64,000 nucleotides of DNA. It comes from Polynucleobacter sp. AP-Latsch-80-C2. Lineage in GTDB: Bacteria > Pseudomonadota > Gammaproteobacteria > Burkholderiales > Burkholderiaceae. Positions 1-10,515 of the stretch are shown here, piece by piece. The stretch's first letter is position 1. Every line of letters starts with the position of its first letter. The notes below the pieces were generated by a model. It was not told the DNA's origin. It saw only the letters and a program-made list of their open reading frames with translations, and searched no databases. A program made the translations under genes and the position numbers. The stretch covers positions 62,001-126,000 of the forward strand of contig NZ_JACVOY010000001.1 in assembly GCF_018882185.1 (NCBI RefSeq), given 5' to 3'.

Positions 1-996
<996 letters not shown>

Positions 997-1004
<8 letters not shown>

Positions 1005-1185
1005 TCGAGTAGACGTAAGCGCGTTGTTTCAATTTAGCGGCTTTTGCACGACGCTGATCTTCCACGCTTAAAGGTTCTTTATCCCAAAGCAGTGCGCGAC
1101 CAGCTTGTTGGTCGGCTTCGAGGTTTGGCTTCTCGGTTTTCAGCTCGCTTAAGAACTGGGTGAATTCAGACTGGTATCTTGCCAT
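997..1185 (-). CDS. DUF3460 family small protein
   Basis: A 62-residue protein beginning MARYQSEFTQFLSELK. I chose the ATG at 1185 over the upstream in-frame ATG at 1239 because AGGA lies just before it and because homologues begin with MARYxSExTxFL. The family is of unknown function and typical of Burkholderiales, where it sits beside scpA. It is charged, soluble and has no signal peptide or membrane segment. Its stop overlaps the scpA start by 8 bp, which suggests coupled translation. Confidence 0.85.
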
Positions 1186-1288
1186 GGCATATCCTAGAAT
1201 ACTCAATAAATTCAATGACTTATGACAATTCGTACACAAGTCATTGGGGGACTACAGCCACCATTATAGGGGCTTTTTAAGGCCTTTT

Positions 1289-2959
1289 TTACAAGTTTGC
1301 AGCCAGCAAAGCCTCAATTTGTGGGGCTTCCACTCGGGTCATGAGGTGCCTATAGGCATTGATGGGATTCTTGCTGGAAAGCGGGATAGCAATGTCACCC
1401 CAATTTAATGGCGTCAAGGACAGGAATTCTTCAACCCCAGCGGCAACTTGTGGAATCACAGGCTTGAGGTAGAGACTTAGCATCCGGAATGCTTCTAGGG
1501 TAATACTACAGACGCGCTGAAGATCCGCTTCGCGGGCAGGATCTTTGGCGATGTCCCAAGGTTTATTTTCATCTACGAAACCATTGACCTTATCTGCCAG
1601 CTCCATGATGGTACGCAAAGCCTTTGCATATTCACGGCTTTCATACAACTGCGCAATTTTGTCGCTTGCTCCAGCGATTTCTTTTAGCAATGGATCATTC
1701 ATGGCTTCATCTGAAACGATGCCACCAAATCGCTTGACTAAAAATCCTGCGCTGCGACTCGCAATGTTGATGTATTTACCTAATAGATCGCTATTCACGC
1801 GAGCAACAAAGTCTTGAAGATTTAAATCTAAGTCTTCCATGCTGTCATTGAGTTTTGTTGCAAAGTAATAACGGAACCACTCTGGATTAAAGCCACATTC
1901 AATCACGCTGTTAGCGGAAATCAGAGTGCCACGTGACTTACTCATCTTCTCGCCATCTACGGTTAAGAAGCCATGAGCAAATACATTGGTTGGGGTGCGG
2001 TAGCCTGCAAACTTCAAGGTAGCCGGCCAGAACAATGTATGAAAATACAGAATATCTTTGCCAATAAAGTGGTACTGCTCCGTAGTGGTGTCAGGCTTGA
2101 CCCACTCATCAAAGTTCATTCCCTTGGATTGGCAGTAATTCAGAAAGCTGGCGTAGTAACCAATTGGGGCGTCGAGCCATACGTAGAAGTACTTGCCAGG
2201 TGCGTCCGGGATCTCAAAGCCAAAGTAAGGGGCGTCACGGGAGATGTCCCAGTCGCCTAGCTTGCTCTCACCAGGTTGTCCAACCCATTCTTTCATCTTA
2301 TTGCGGGCCTCGGGCTGCAATGGTGTTTTTACTTGAGTCCAGTCGCGCAAAAATTCTTCGCAACGCGGATCTGATAACTTAAAGAAGTAGTGATCAGAAA
2401 TCTTTTTGATTGGCGTTGCACCGCTCACCACTGAAAAAGGATTTTTTAGATCGGTAGGTGAGTAAGTGGCACCACATTTTTCACAGTTGTCGCCGTATTG
2501 ATCTTTAGCGCCACACTTAGGACACTCGCCTTTGATAAAGCGATCCGGTAAAAACATTTCTTTAACAGGATCGTAAGCTTGTTCGATGGCGCGCTTTTCA
2601 ATGAGTCCAGCATCGCGTAATTTCAGGTAAATACTTTGCGATAGCTTTTCGTTTTCAGGACTATCGGTGGTGTGGTAGTTATCAAATGAAATGTGGAAGT
2701 TGTCAAAGTCGCGCTTATGCTCCTTCCAAACATTAGCAATCAGCTCCTTCGGGGTGAGACCTTCCTTTTCAGCGCGCAGCATGATGGGGGTGCCATGGGT
2801 ATCATCAGCGCCGACGTAGTGAACCTCATGTCCACGCATCCGCTGAAAGCGAACCCAAATGTCAGTCTGTACATATTCCACTAAATGGCCAATATGAATT
2901 TGACCATTGGCATAAGGCAGGGCTGATGTGACTAGAAGGCGACGTGGGGAGCTACTCAT
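1289..2959 (-). CDS. metG: Methionyl-tRNA synthetase
   Basis: A class I aminoacyl-tRNA synthetase that charges initiator and elongator tRNA-Met. Visible motifs are HIGH at residues 22-25, a zinc knuckle with Cys146, Cys149, Cys159 and Cys162, and KMSKS at 338-342, followed by the helical anticodon-binding domain. At 556 residues it ends after the anticodon-binding domain, so it lacks the C-terminal tRNA-binding/dimerisation domain found in longer MetG proteins such as that of E. coli. The frame ends in a clean TAA, so this looks like a natural short form and not a broken gene. Confidence 0.96.
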   Translation of the reverse strand: MSSSPRRLLVTSALPYANGQIHIGHLVEYVQTDIWVRFQRMRGHEVHYVGADDTHGTPIMLRAEKEGLTPKELIANVWKEHKRDFDNFHISFDNYHTTDSPENEKLSQSIYLKLRDAGLIEKRAIEQAYDPVKEMFLPDRFIKGECPKCGAKDQYGDNCEKCGATYSPTDLKNPFSVVSGATPIKKISDHYFFKLSDPRCEEFLRDWTQVKTPLQPEARNKMKEWVGQPGESKLGDWDISRDAPYFGFEIPDAPGKYFYVWLDAPIGYYASFLNYCQSKGMNFDEWVKPDTTTEQYHFIGKDILYFHTLFWPATLKFAGYRTPTNVFAHGFLTVDGEKMSKSRGTLISANSVIECGFNPEWFRYYFATKLNDSMEDLDLNLQDFVARVNSDLLGKYINIASRSAGFLVKRFGGIVSDEAMNDPLLKEIAGASDKIAQLYESREYAKALRTIMELADKVNGFVDENKPWDIAKDPAREADLQRVCSITLEAFRMLSLYLKPVIPQVAAGVEEFLSLTPLNWGDIAIPLSSKNPINAYRHLMTRVEAPQIEALLAANL

Positions 2960-3124
2960 GTAATGCGGACTTAAATAAGAAGATTAAATGGGATCAATGT
3001 AGGATTATGCTGGGTCTAATGTATTGATTAAGCAGTAATTTTAGTCTGCAGTTAAAGTAAAGCTCCGCAGAGCATCGATAAAGACCGATAAACTCTAATT
3101 TAAACCCGTTTTCGAAAGCGTTTT

Positions 3125-3979
3125 ATGGCAGTAAAGCCTCATATCCAGATGTCAAATGCCTCCGTGCCCTTGGTGCATGAGGTGGAGGTTATGGATGAGA
3201 TGGGGCGGACCAAGTTAACCCACGTTCCAGGGGAGCGTCCGCTGACCATTTATCTGGATAAGCGTGAAGTGGTTACCTTAATGACGCTCGGCAGTGCTCC
3301 TGAGGCTTTAGTTCTGGGTTATCTGAGAAATCAGCGCATGGTGGAATCTCCTGGCGATATCGAAAGTATTCAAGTGGATTGGGAGACTGATTCAGCTGCC
3401 GTTAAAACACGGCGCAGCACTGTTGATATTGATGCCTTGACGAGCAAGCGGGTCGTTACAACGGGGTGCGGGCAAGGCACCATGTTTGGTGGGTTAATGG
3501 ACGAGATGTCCGAGATACAACTTCCAAATGGACCTCAGTTATCCCAAGAGGCAATTGTGGCTCTGGTAGATACCATTCGGGTTCATGACACAATTTACAA
3601 GAAGTCTGGGTCCGTTCATGCCTGTGCTGTCTTTGAACGACAGGGAGACCACTCCGTCAAGCTGCTGCACTTCATTGAAGATGTGGGTAGACATAACGCC
3701 GTTGATTCCATTTCGGGCTTGATGTGGTTAGCCGATAAGCCTGGCAAAGACTTGGTTTTCTTTACCACCGGACGACTTACCTCGGAGATGGTGATTAAGG
3801 GTGCTCAAATGGGTATTCCCTTCCTCCTAACGCGCTCTGGAGTCACTCTGATGGGTCTCGAGTTGGCCCGTAAAACCAATCTCACCATCTTGTCCCGCTG
3901 CTCAGGAAAACACTTCGAGATCTACAACGCCCCTGAGCGCGTAGTTTTTAGCCAAAATCCCTCATTTTTAGCTACCTAG
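3125..3979 (+). CDS. fdhD: FdhD-like formate dehydrogenase accessory sulfurtransferase
   Basis: FdhD/FdsC proteins bind the bis-MGD molybdenum cofactor and pass sulfur to it before insertion into formate dehydrogenase. The 284-residue product has the family core (TTGCGQGT, ending in FIEDVGRHNAVD, TGRLTSEM and SRSG-type motifs). The E. coli enzyme has a Cys-x-x-Cys pair in the mobile loop; here only Cys115 is present, because the second position is Gly or Thr. No formate dehydrogenase subunit lies in the window. This is probably the FdsC-like branch that serves NAD-linked formate dehydrogenase, which is an inference. Confidence 0.9.
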   Translation: MAVKPHIQMSNASVPLVHEVEVMDEMGRTKLTHVPGERPLTIYLDKREVVTLMTLGSAPEALVLGYLRNQRMVESPGDIESIQVDWETDSAAVKTRRSTVDIDALTSKRVVTTGCGQGTMFGGLMDEMSEIQLPNGPQLSQEAIVALVDTIRVHDTIYKKSGSVHACAVFERQGDHSVKLLHFIEDVGRHNAVDSISGLMWLADKPGKDLVFFTTGRLTSEMVIKGAQMGIPFLLTRSGVTLMGLELARKTNLTILSRCSGKHFEIYNAPERVVFSQNPSFLAT

Positions 3980-4027
3980 GCCCTATAAATATTGGGCAGT
4001 CGTCGGCTAAGGTTTTACAATTCGGCC

Positions 4028-4594
4028 ATGACTATTAAATCTGACCACTGGATCCGCCGCATGGGCGAGCAAGGCATGATCAGCCCATTTGAACCTGGGC
4101 AAGTTCGCCAAGACGCTGCCGGCAACAAAATCGTAAGTTATGGCACTTCAAGCTATGGCTATGACATTCGTTGTGCAGACGAATTCAAGATATTTACCAA
4201 CATCAACAGCACAATTGTTGACCCTAAGAATTTCGATGAACAATCCTTTGTAGATTTCAAGGGTGATGTTTGCATCATTCCACCGAATTCTTTTGCATTA
4301 GCCAGGACCGTTGAGTACTTTAAGATTCCTCGTAGTGTTCTAACTGTCTGCGTTGGTAAGAGTACTTATGCGCGTTGCGGAATTATTGTGAACGTCACTC
4401 CATTCGAGCCTGAATGGGAAGGTTATGTGACTCTGGAATTTTCTAACACCACACCATTGCCTGCAAAAATTTACGCGGGTGAGGGATGTGCACAAGTATT
4501 GTTCTTTGAGAGTGATGAAGTTTGCGGAACCTCGTATAAAGATCGTGGTGGTAAGTATCAAGGTCAGCGGGGCGTAACCCTGCCTAAGACCTAA
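4028..4594 (+). CDS. dcd: dCTP deaminase
   Basis: It deaminates dCTP to dUTP for thymidylate synthesis. The 188-residue protein begins [15 protein letters not shown]. An ATG 12 codons upstream is open but gives residues absent from homologues, so I chose 4028. Family motifs include SSYGYDIRC near the N-terminus, [12 protein letters not shown] and the catalytic ExxxxxLE-like segment [20 protein letters not shown]. It lies 48 bp after the FdhD-like gene and 13 bp before the potassium-channel gene. Confidence 0.96.
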   Translation: MTIKSDHWIRRMGEQGMISPFEPGQVRQDAAGNKIVSYGTSSYGYDIRCADEFKIFTNINSTIVDPKNFDEQSFVDFKGDVCIIPPNSFALARTVEYFKIPRSVLTVCVGKSTYARCGIIVNVTPFEPEWEGYVTLEFSNTTPLPAKIYAGEGCAQVLFFESDEVCGTSYKDRGGKYQGQRGVTLPKT

Positions 4595-4607
4595 GCCATT
4601 TCCGGCA

Positions 4608-5549
4608 GTGCGTAAATTTCATTTCAGTCCTAATCCTGCACGGATTAACCTGGAAGAATATCGCGCATCGCTCACGCGCTCCGCAGTAGCCCGCCCTGAA
4701 AATAATTTCTACCATTGGCTGTTGGGCACCAGTTGGGCAAGCTTCCTATTACTGGTAATCCTAGTTTATTTAGGCACCAATCTTTTATTTGCCTTTGCTT
4801 ATCTCGCCTGCGGCCCAGGTGCCATTACAAATACCAAATCAGGTTCCTTAATTGATGTTTTTTATTTCAGCGTGCAAACCATGGCAACCATTGGTTACGG
4901 TCAGATGACCCCAGTAGGTCATTGGCCAAACTCGATTGTGACCTTTGAGGCATTTTTTGGCATTGTGTATTCAGCATTAACAACCGGTTTGGCATTTGCG
5001 CGCTTTACAAGGCCGACTGCTGGTGTACGGTTTTCAAAAGTTGCCGTTGTGGGCAATCATGATGGCACAAGAACACTCAAGTTTCGGGTTGCCAATGATC
5101 GTAGTTCCCACATTGTGGAGGCCCAACTTCGGCTCTGGCTCATTGCTGAAAGTATGACCTCTGAAGGTGAGCGCTATCGCCGTTCGGTTGAGCTACCCTT
5201 ACACCGTTCCGAAAGCCCCGTATTCTCTTTAACGTGGACAGCGATGCATAGCTTAGATGAAACCAGCGCTTTAAAAGAATACTTGGATAATTCGGCGATG
5301 GAGCAGCAATGGCATCTATTGATCACCTTTACGGGTTATCACGAGAGCTTAGCCAACCAGGTTTATGCGCGACATGTTTACTTGCCAAGAGATGTGCAGC
5401 AAAATGCGACTTTTGTCGATATAGTCACGGTTTTGCCAGATGGTGGACGAGTCATCGATTTGTCCAATTTTGAGAAGTGGGTTCCGAATACATCGGACAA
5501 GTTAGCAGGGGGTATTTATGAAATTTCGTTTCCCAATCATCATTATTGA
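4608..5549 (+). CDS. Inward-rectifier potassium channel (KirBac family)
   Basis: A 313-residue KirBac-type channel. It has an outer helix at about residues 40-68, a pore helix and selectivity filter TIGYG at 94-98, an inner helix at about 108-130, and a C-terminal immunoglobulin-like cytoplasmic Kir domain. The start is GTG; no upstream ATG exists and no strong Shine-Dalgarno is seen. Its last 32 bp overlap the start of the decarboxylase gene, so the two are almost certainly co-transcribed. A K+ flux protein coupled to a proton-consuming decarboxylase hints at pH or polyamine homeostasis (inference). Confidence 0.92.
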   Translation: MRKFHFSPNPARINLEEYRASLTRSAVARPENNFYHWLLGTSWASFLLLVILVYLGTNLLFAFAYLACGPGAITNTKSGSLIDVFYFSVQTMATIGYGQMTPVGHWPNSIVTFEAFFGIVYSALTTGLAFARFTRPTAGVRFSKVAVVGNHDGTRTLKFRVANDRSSHIVEAQLRLWLIAESMTSEGERYRRSVELPLHRSESPVFSLTWTAMHSLDETSALKEYLDNSAMEQQWHLLITFTGYHESLANQVYARHVYLPRDVQQNATFVDIVTVLPDGGRVIDLSNFEKWVPNTSDKLAGGIYEISFPNHHY

Positions 5550-7785
5550 TGAGGACTTCCGTTCCGAAAATATTTCGGGTTCCGGTATTCGTGACTTAGC
5601 GGAAGCTATTGAGAACGAAGGCATGGAAGTCATTGGCCTCACCAGTTATGGTGACCTCACTTCCTTTGCTCAGCAAGCATCCCGCGCTTCTTCTTTCATC
5701 GTGTCGATTGATGATGAAGAATTTGTTACTGACTCTGAAGATCAGGATCTACCAGCCTTAAATAATTTACGTGCCTTTATTACTGAAGTTCGTAAACGTA
5801 ATGAAGATATTCCGATCTTTTTGTATGGCGAGACGCGTACTTCACGCCATATGCCAAACGATATCTTGCGTGAGTTGCATGGCTTTATTCATATGAACGA
5901 AGACACTCCAGAATTCGTGGCACGCCACATCATTCGTGAGGCAAAGGTCTATCTCGATTCATTAGCGCCACCTTTTTTCCGCGCGCTGACCAATTACGCA
6001 TCTGAAGGATCGTATTCTTGGCATTGCCCTGGACACTCCGGTGGAGTGGCGTTCTTAAAAAGCCCAGTAGGACGAATGTTCCACCAATTTTTCGGTGAGA
6101 ACATGTTGCGTGCAGACGTTTGTAACGCTGTAGAAGAGCTGGGGCAGCTACTGGACCATACCGGCCCGGTATTGCAGAGCGAGCGTAATGCTGCGCGCAT
6201 CTTTAATGCAGACCATTTGTTCTTTGTCACTAACGGTACCTCGACCTCAAACAAAATCGTTTGGCACTCTACTGTAGCCCCTGGCGACGTAGTACTGGTT
6301 GACCGTAATTGCCATAAATCTGTGATTCATTCCATCACGATGATGGGCGCGATTCCGATTTTCTTGATGCCTACCCGCAATCACTTAGGCATTATTGGTC
6401 CAATTCCAAAAGAAGAGTTCGAGTGGAAAAACATCAAGAAGAAAATTGATGCCAATCCATTTATTAAGAATAAAGATATTGTGCCACGCGTCATGACTTT
6501 GACTCAGAGTACTTATGACGGCATTGTCTATAACGTAGAGATGATTAAAGAAATGCTCGATGGCAAGGTAGACTCTTTGCACTTTGATGAGGCTTGGTTG
6601 CCACATGCGGCATTCCACCCCTTCTATAAAGATATGCATGCCATTGGCGCTGATCGTAAGCGCACAAAAAAGAGTTTGATGTTTGCTACCCAGTCGACAC
6701 ACAAGTTGCTTGCTGGTTTGTCGCAAGCCTCTCAGGTGTTGGTACAGGATGCCGATGAGCATAAGCTCGATCGCGATTGCTTCAATGAAGCCTACTTGAT
6801 GCATACCTCCACAAGTCCGCAATACGCGATTATTGCTTCGTGTGATGTATCCGCAGCGATGATGGAATCTCCAGGTGGTACTACGCTGGTAGAGGAGTCG
6901 ATTGCTGAAGCGATGGACTTCCGTCGCGCGATGCGTGAAGTTGATGAAAAGTTTGGCGCCGATTGGTGGTTTAAGGTTTGGGGTCCAGACCACTTGGCTG
7001 AAGAGGGTATTGGCGAGCGCTCAGACTGGATCTTAGAGCCTTCAGCTTCATGGCATGACTTTGGTAAGTTGGCTAAAGATTTCAACATGCTGGACCCAAT
7101 TAAGGCCACTGTTGTCACCCCAGGTTTGGATATTGAGGGTAACTTTGGCTCAATGGGTATTCCAGCGAGCATCGTCACCAAGTATTTGGCTGAGCATGGT
7201 GTGATCGTGGAGAAGTGCGGTCTGTACTCATTCTTCATCATGTTCACGATTGGCATTACAAAAGGTCGTTGGAATACTTTAGTTACTGAGCTTCAGCAAT
7301 TTAAAGATCACTTCGATAAGAATGCGCCTTTATGGAAAGTCTTGCCGGAGTTTGTGGCAAAGCACCCACGCTATGAGCGCGTTGGCTTGAAGGATATCTG
7401 CCAGCAGATTCATGAGTTCTATAAGAGCCGCAACGTTGCTCGTATGACAACGGAGATGTATACCTCTGATATGGAACCCGCAATGATGCCATCGGAAGCG
7501 TGGGCTAAGATGGCACACAAAGAAGTAGATCGTGTTCCGCTGGATAAATTGGATGGTCGTGTGACGGCAATGTTAGTAACGCCATATCCACCAGGGATTC
7601 CGCTTCTCATTCCAGGTGAGCGTTTTAATAAGCGGATTGTGGACTATCTCTACTTTGCCCGTGACTTCAACGAGAAGTTCCCTGGCTTTGAAACCGATAT
7701 TCATGGATTAGTGAAGGCGGATGTTGATGGACGCAGCGAATACTACGTCGATTGCGTAAGGCAAGAGCCAGATATTACTTTGTAA
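5518..7785 (+). CDS. Arginine/lysine/ornithine decarboxylase (PLP fold type I)
   Basis: A 755-residue large basic amino-acid decarboxylase. It has an N-terminal response-regulator-like wing domain (about 1-140), a PLP domain with the Schiff-base lysine Lys396 in STHKLLAGL and upstream HFDEAW, and a C-terminal domain ending near 755. AGGGGG lies 7 bp before the ATG, which is inside the end of the channel gene. Arginine is the most likely substrate in this family, but lysine or ornithine cannot be excluded from sequence. No AdiC-type antiporter is adjacent. A strong terminator follows. Confidence 0.9.
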   Translation: MKFRFPIIIIDEDFRSENISGSGIRDLAEAIENEGMEVIGLTSYGDLTSFAQQASRASSFIVSIDDEEFVTDSEDQDLPALNNLRAFITEVRKRNEDIPIFLYGETRTSRHMPNDILRELHGFIHMNEDTPEFVARHIIREAKVYLDSLAPPFFRALTNYASEGSYSWHCPGHSGGVAFLKSPVGRMFHQFFGENMLRADVCNAVEELGQLLDHTGPVLQSERNAARIFNADHLFFVTNGTSTSNKIVWHSTVAPGDVVLVDRNCHKSVIHSITMMGAIPIFLMPTRNHLGIIGPIPKEEFEWKNIKKKIDANPFIKNKDIVPRVMTLTQSTYDGIVYNVEMIKEMLDGKVDSLHFDEAWLPHAAFHPFYKDMHAIGADRKRTKKSLMFATQSTHKLLAGLSQASQVLVQDADEHKLDRDCFNEAYLMHTSTSPQYAIIASCDVSAAMMESPGGTTLVEESIAEAMDFRRAMREVDEKFGADWWFKVWGPDHLAEEGIGERSDWILEPSASWHDFGKLAKDFNMLDPIKATVVTPGLDIEGNFGSMGIPASIVTKYLAEHGVIVEKCGLYSFFIMFTIGITKGRWNTLVTELQQFKDHFDKNAPLWKVLPEFVAKHPRYERVGLKDICQQIHEFYKSRNVARMTTEMYTSDMEPAMMPSEAWAKMAHKEVDRVPLDKLDGRVTAMLVTPYPPGIPLLIPGERFNKRIVDYLYFARDFNEKFPGFETDIHGLVKADVDGRSEYYVDCVRQEPDITL

Positions 7786-7812
7786 TCCTATGATCCCTGG
7801 TTTTAAACGCTA

Positions 7813-7840
7813 ATACCCTGCATTTGCAGGGTATTTTTTT
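7813..7840 (+). terminator. Rho-independent terminator of the decarboxylase operon
   Basis: A perfect 9-bp stem (ATACCCTGC / GCAGGGTAT) with an ATTT loop is followed by a run of Ts. It lies 28 bp after the decarboxylase stop. Confidence 0.93.
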
Positions 7841-7870
7841 ACTTGCGACCGAAAGAGCTTGCATTTATAC

Positions 7871-7893
7871 TTGTACAATATATAGAACAAGTA
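7871..7893 (+). promoter_or_regulatory. Probable YefM-YoeB operator
   Basis: The hexamer TGTACA (7872-7877) lies inside the imperfect inverted repeat CTTGTACA...AGAACAAG, some 30 bp upstream of the antitoxin start. In E. coli the YefM-YoeB complex represses its promoter through TGTACA-centred palindromes. The match is by eye. Confidence 0.55.
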
Positions 7894-7904
7894 GGGGGGA
7901 TAGA

Positions 7905-8162
7905 ATGCGAGTAATCAATTTTTCAGATGCCAGAAGTCAATTCAAGCAAGTTATTGACCAAGTTGTATCGGATTGCGATGTTGCCATTATTTCTCGCAGA
8001 GATGCCGAGGATGCTGTGGTCATGTCCTTGAATACCTATAACAGCATGATGGAAACACTCCATTTATTAAAATCACCTGCTAACGTAAAACACTTGGAGA
8101 AATCAGTGGCGCAGTATCGCAAAGGTCAGGTGAAAGAGAAGGCTTTAGTGGATGCTAAGTAG
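7905..8162 (+). CDS. yefM: YefM/Phd-family antitoxin
   Basis: An 85-residue Phd/YefM antitoxin, starting MRVINFSDARSQFKQVIDQV. The ATG at 7905 follows a strong GGGGGGA ribosome site; the longer open frame from 7824 starts inside the preceding terminator and is not credible. The N-terminal part is the DNA-binding/dimerisation fold; the C-terminal part (about 55-85) should wrap the toxin. The stop overlaps the toxin start by 11 bp, as is usual in this operon type. Confidence 0.93.
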   Translation: MRVINFSDARSQFKQVIDQVVSDCDVAIISRRDAEDAVVMSLNTYNSMMETLHLLKSPANVKHLEKSVAQYRKGQVKEKALVDAK

Positions 8163-8415
8163 GTTGGTTTGGACTAGTGCAGCTTGGTCAGATTACGTTT
8201 ATTGGCAAGGGCAAGATAAAAAAACTTTAAAGCGTATAAATATTCTTATTAAGGATGCGCTGAGAAACCCCAAAGATGGCATTGGAAAACCAGAGGAGTT
8301 GAGGGAAAGTCTTTCAGGGTTTTGGTCAAGGCGTATTGATGATGTCCATCGACTGGTTTACGCAATTGAAAAAAACCAATTAGTGATTATTGCGTGCCGC
8401 TATCACTATGAATAA
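8152..8415 (+). CDS. yoeB: YoeB-family ribosome-dependent mRNA interferase toxin
   Basis: An 87-residue RelE-superfamily toxin that cleaves mRNA in the ribosomal A site. It aligns along its full length with E. coli YoeB, including SGFWSRRI, HRLVYAI and the C-terminal CRYHY. The catalytic residues equivalent to E. coli Glu46, Arg65, His83 and Tyr84 are present as Glu48, Arg67, His85 and Tyr86, so the toxin should be active. One extra Glu follows the terminal Tyr. Confidence 0.95.
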   Translation: MLSRLVWTSAAWSDYVYWQGQDKKTLKRINILIKDALRNPKDGIGKPEELRESLSGFWSRRIDDVHRLVYAIEKNQLVIIACRYHYE

Positions 8416-8429
8416 AGTCTTTACCAGCC

Positions 8430-9962
8430 CTACTTACCTGGCTTATCCAGCTGAAAGTTCACCGGAGCATCCTCATCCACTTTGTTTGAGCTTACCTCTG
8501 GTTTACTGTCATCACTGTTGGTGAAATTAAATTCCTGACTTTGTACCACTGCTGCAGGCTTATCGAGGAGAGTAGTGACCAGGGCAGGGAATGCCATCAC
8601 CACAACGACCATCACAAGCTGCAATCCTACCCAAGGTAATGCGCCCCAGTAGATATCACTACTCTTGACTTCTTTTGGCGCTACGCCTCTGAGGTAGAAC
8701 AGCGCAAAGCCAAAAGGCGGATGCATGAAGGAGGTTTGCATATTAACGCACAGCATCACGCCAAACCAGACTAAGGCTGCGCTAGCTGCGGCCTGAGGGT
8801 TACCATTCATGGAGTCTAGTAAGACTGGTGACAGTAGCTTTACCGCTACTGGTGCAAGCATGGGCACTACGATAAAAGCAATCTCAAAAAAGTCTAAGAA
8901 GAAAGCCAGGAAAAAGACAAAGAGGTTAACCACAATTAAAAAGCCTACCCAGCCACCTGGAAGGTTGGAAAAGAGTTCTTCAACCCAGCGTCCGCCATCT
9001 ACACCTTGGAAAACAACCGAGAAGCAAGTGGATCCTATCAAAATAAATACGACCATAGCGGTAATGCGCATGGTGTTTTGATACGCCTGCTGAATAAGGC
9101 CTTTGAGATTGGGGATGCTGGCCCTCCGCAGCCAAGCCAAGAGTAAAGCGCCCATCGCGCCCATCGCACCAGACTCCGTTGGTGTGGCAATGCCAGTCAT
9201 GATTGTGCCTAAGACCAAGAAGATCAGCACTGCTGAGGGAATAATGCCCATTAAACATTTTTTCCAGAGCGCCCATCCTGTAAGGGTGAGTTCACTCTCC
9301 GGAACGGCGGGTAAATAGTCTGGACGAAAGCGGCTCAAAAAGAAGGTATAGAGCGCAAATAGTGCTATCTGCAAAAGAGACGGCCCCCAAGCACCGAGAT
9401 ACATGCTGCCAACATCGGCACTGCCACTTTGGGTTTTCAATTGATCGGCCAACACAATCAAGACTAATGAAGGGGGGACGAGCTGCGTAATCGTTCCTGA
9501 GGCTGCTAAGACGCCTGTGGCATAACGCATGTTGTAACCATAGCGCACCATCACTGGTAAAGAGATCATGGCCATGGCGATCACCTGAGCGGCAACTGTG
9601 CCGGTAATGGCACCCAAGATAAAGCCAACAATGATGACGGAGTAGCCTAAGCCACCTCGAATACGTCCAAACAGTTGACCCATCGAGTCGAGCATCTCTT
9701 CGGCGAGACCACAGCGCTCAAGTATCGCCCCCATAAAGGTGAAGAAGGGGATAGCCAAAAGAAGATCATTCGCTAGGACGCTGCCAAAGATGCGTTGTGG
9801 AATGGCCTGTAAAAAAGACATGCCAAAAAAGCCTTCGCTCATAGCAATAACTGAAAAAAATAAGCCCGCAGCCATTAAAGAAAATGCCACCGGAAAGCCG
9901 ATCAACATAAAGACAACTAGGCCGCCAAACATCAAAGGGGGCATCCACTCTAACGGAATCAT
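8430..9962 (-). CDS. TRAP transporter large permease (DctM/M subunit)
   Basis: A 510-residue membrane protein of the TRAP M-subunit family with about 11-12 hydrophobic segments. Family motifs are AIPFFTFMGAILE, GTVAAQV and SGTITQLVPPSLVLIVLADQL. It uses an ion gradient to import organic anions with a periplasmic binding protein and the Q subunit. The last ~45 residues form an acidic hydrophilic tail beyond the usual end. It overlaps dctQ by 4 bp (ATGA). No binding-protein gene is adjacent, so the substrate is unknown. Confidence 0.93.
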   Translation of the reverse strand: MIPLEWMPPLMFGGLVVFMLIGFPVAFSLMAAGLFFSVIAMSEGFFGMSFLQAIPQRIFGSVLANDLLLAIPFFTFMGAILERCGLAEEMLDSMGQLFGRIRGGLGYSVIIVGFILGAITGTVAAQVIAMAMISLPVMVRYGYNMRYATGVLAASGTITQLVPPSLVLIVLADQLKTQSGSADVGSMYLGAWGPSLLQIALFALYTFFLSRFRPDYLPAVPESELTLTGWALWKKCLMGIIPSAVLIFLVLGTIMTGIATPTESGAMGAMGALLLAWLRRASIPNLKGLIQQAYQNTMRITAMVVFILIGSTCFSVVFQGVDGGRWVEELFSNLPGGWVGFLIVVNLFVFFLAFFLDFFEIAFIVVPMLAPVAVKLLSPVLLDSMNGNPQAAASAALVWFGVMLCVNMQTSFMHPPFGFALFYLRGVAPKEVKSSDIYWGALPWVGLQLVMVVVVMAFPALVTTLLDKPAAVVQSQEFNFTNSDDSKPEVSSNKVDEDAPVNFQLDKPGK

Positions 9963-10510
9963 TGGGTAGGTTTTTCGTAACGAAGATCTTCGGTAGGCAA
10001 TGTAATCTCACCCCTGAGAGCGCCGATGCGCTTGATGATTTCAGAGAGGCCTTGCAGGCTCAACATAAAAAATCCAAACGGGACGACAAATTTAATGGGA
10101 TAGCGCGCCATACCTCCGGCATTGAGCGAATGCTCCATGACTAACCAAGAGGGATAAAAGAGCGTTGTCCATGACAGCCAAGTAAAGAGAATGCAGGCGG
10201 GCATGAGAAAGAAAATCAACCCTAGCAAGTCCACCCAAAGACGACCATGATCCGATAGATGCGAATAAATTAAGTCAACTCGCACGTGCTCATTACGCTT
10301 GAGGGTGTATGAGGCACCTAACATGACTGCGGCACTAAAGAGATACCACTGAAGTTCTAGGGGCCAGTTGTTGCTGATATCTAGGCCGTAGCGAAGTAAT
10401 GCATTTGCCGCTGAAACGACACAGGACAACAAAATCATGATGCTGGCAGCACTGCCCAGCAACTGATTGATGCGATCGATGCCTGAGGAGAGCTTAGACC
10501 AGAACCCCAT
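9959..10510 (-). CDS. TRAP transporter small permease (DctQ/Q subunit)
   Basis: A 183-residue protein with four hydrophobic segments typical of TRAP Q subunits. The signature NEHVRVDLIYSHLSD lies in the middle, and WPLELQWYLFSAAVMLGASYTLK precedes it in family-typical form. It starts 5 bp after the argH stop and overlaps the M subunit by 4 bp, so argH and the two TRAP genes probably form one transcript. Confidence 0.92.
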   Translation of the reverse strand: MGFWSKLSSGIDRINQLLGSAASIMILLSCVVSAANALLRYGLDISNNWPLELQWYLFSAAVMLGASYTLKRNEHVRVDLIYSHLSDHGRLWVDLLGLIFFLMPACILFTWLSWTTLFYPSWLVMEHSLNAGGMARYPIKFVVPFGFFMLSLQGLSEIIKRIGALRGEITLPTEDLRYEKPTQ

Positions 10511-10515
10511 GCGTT

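Noticed and set aside
7824..7904. Longer start for the YefM antitoxin
   Set aside because: It would begin inside the terminator hairpin and cross the operator; the ATG at 7905 has a strong ribosome site and matches the family.
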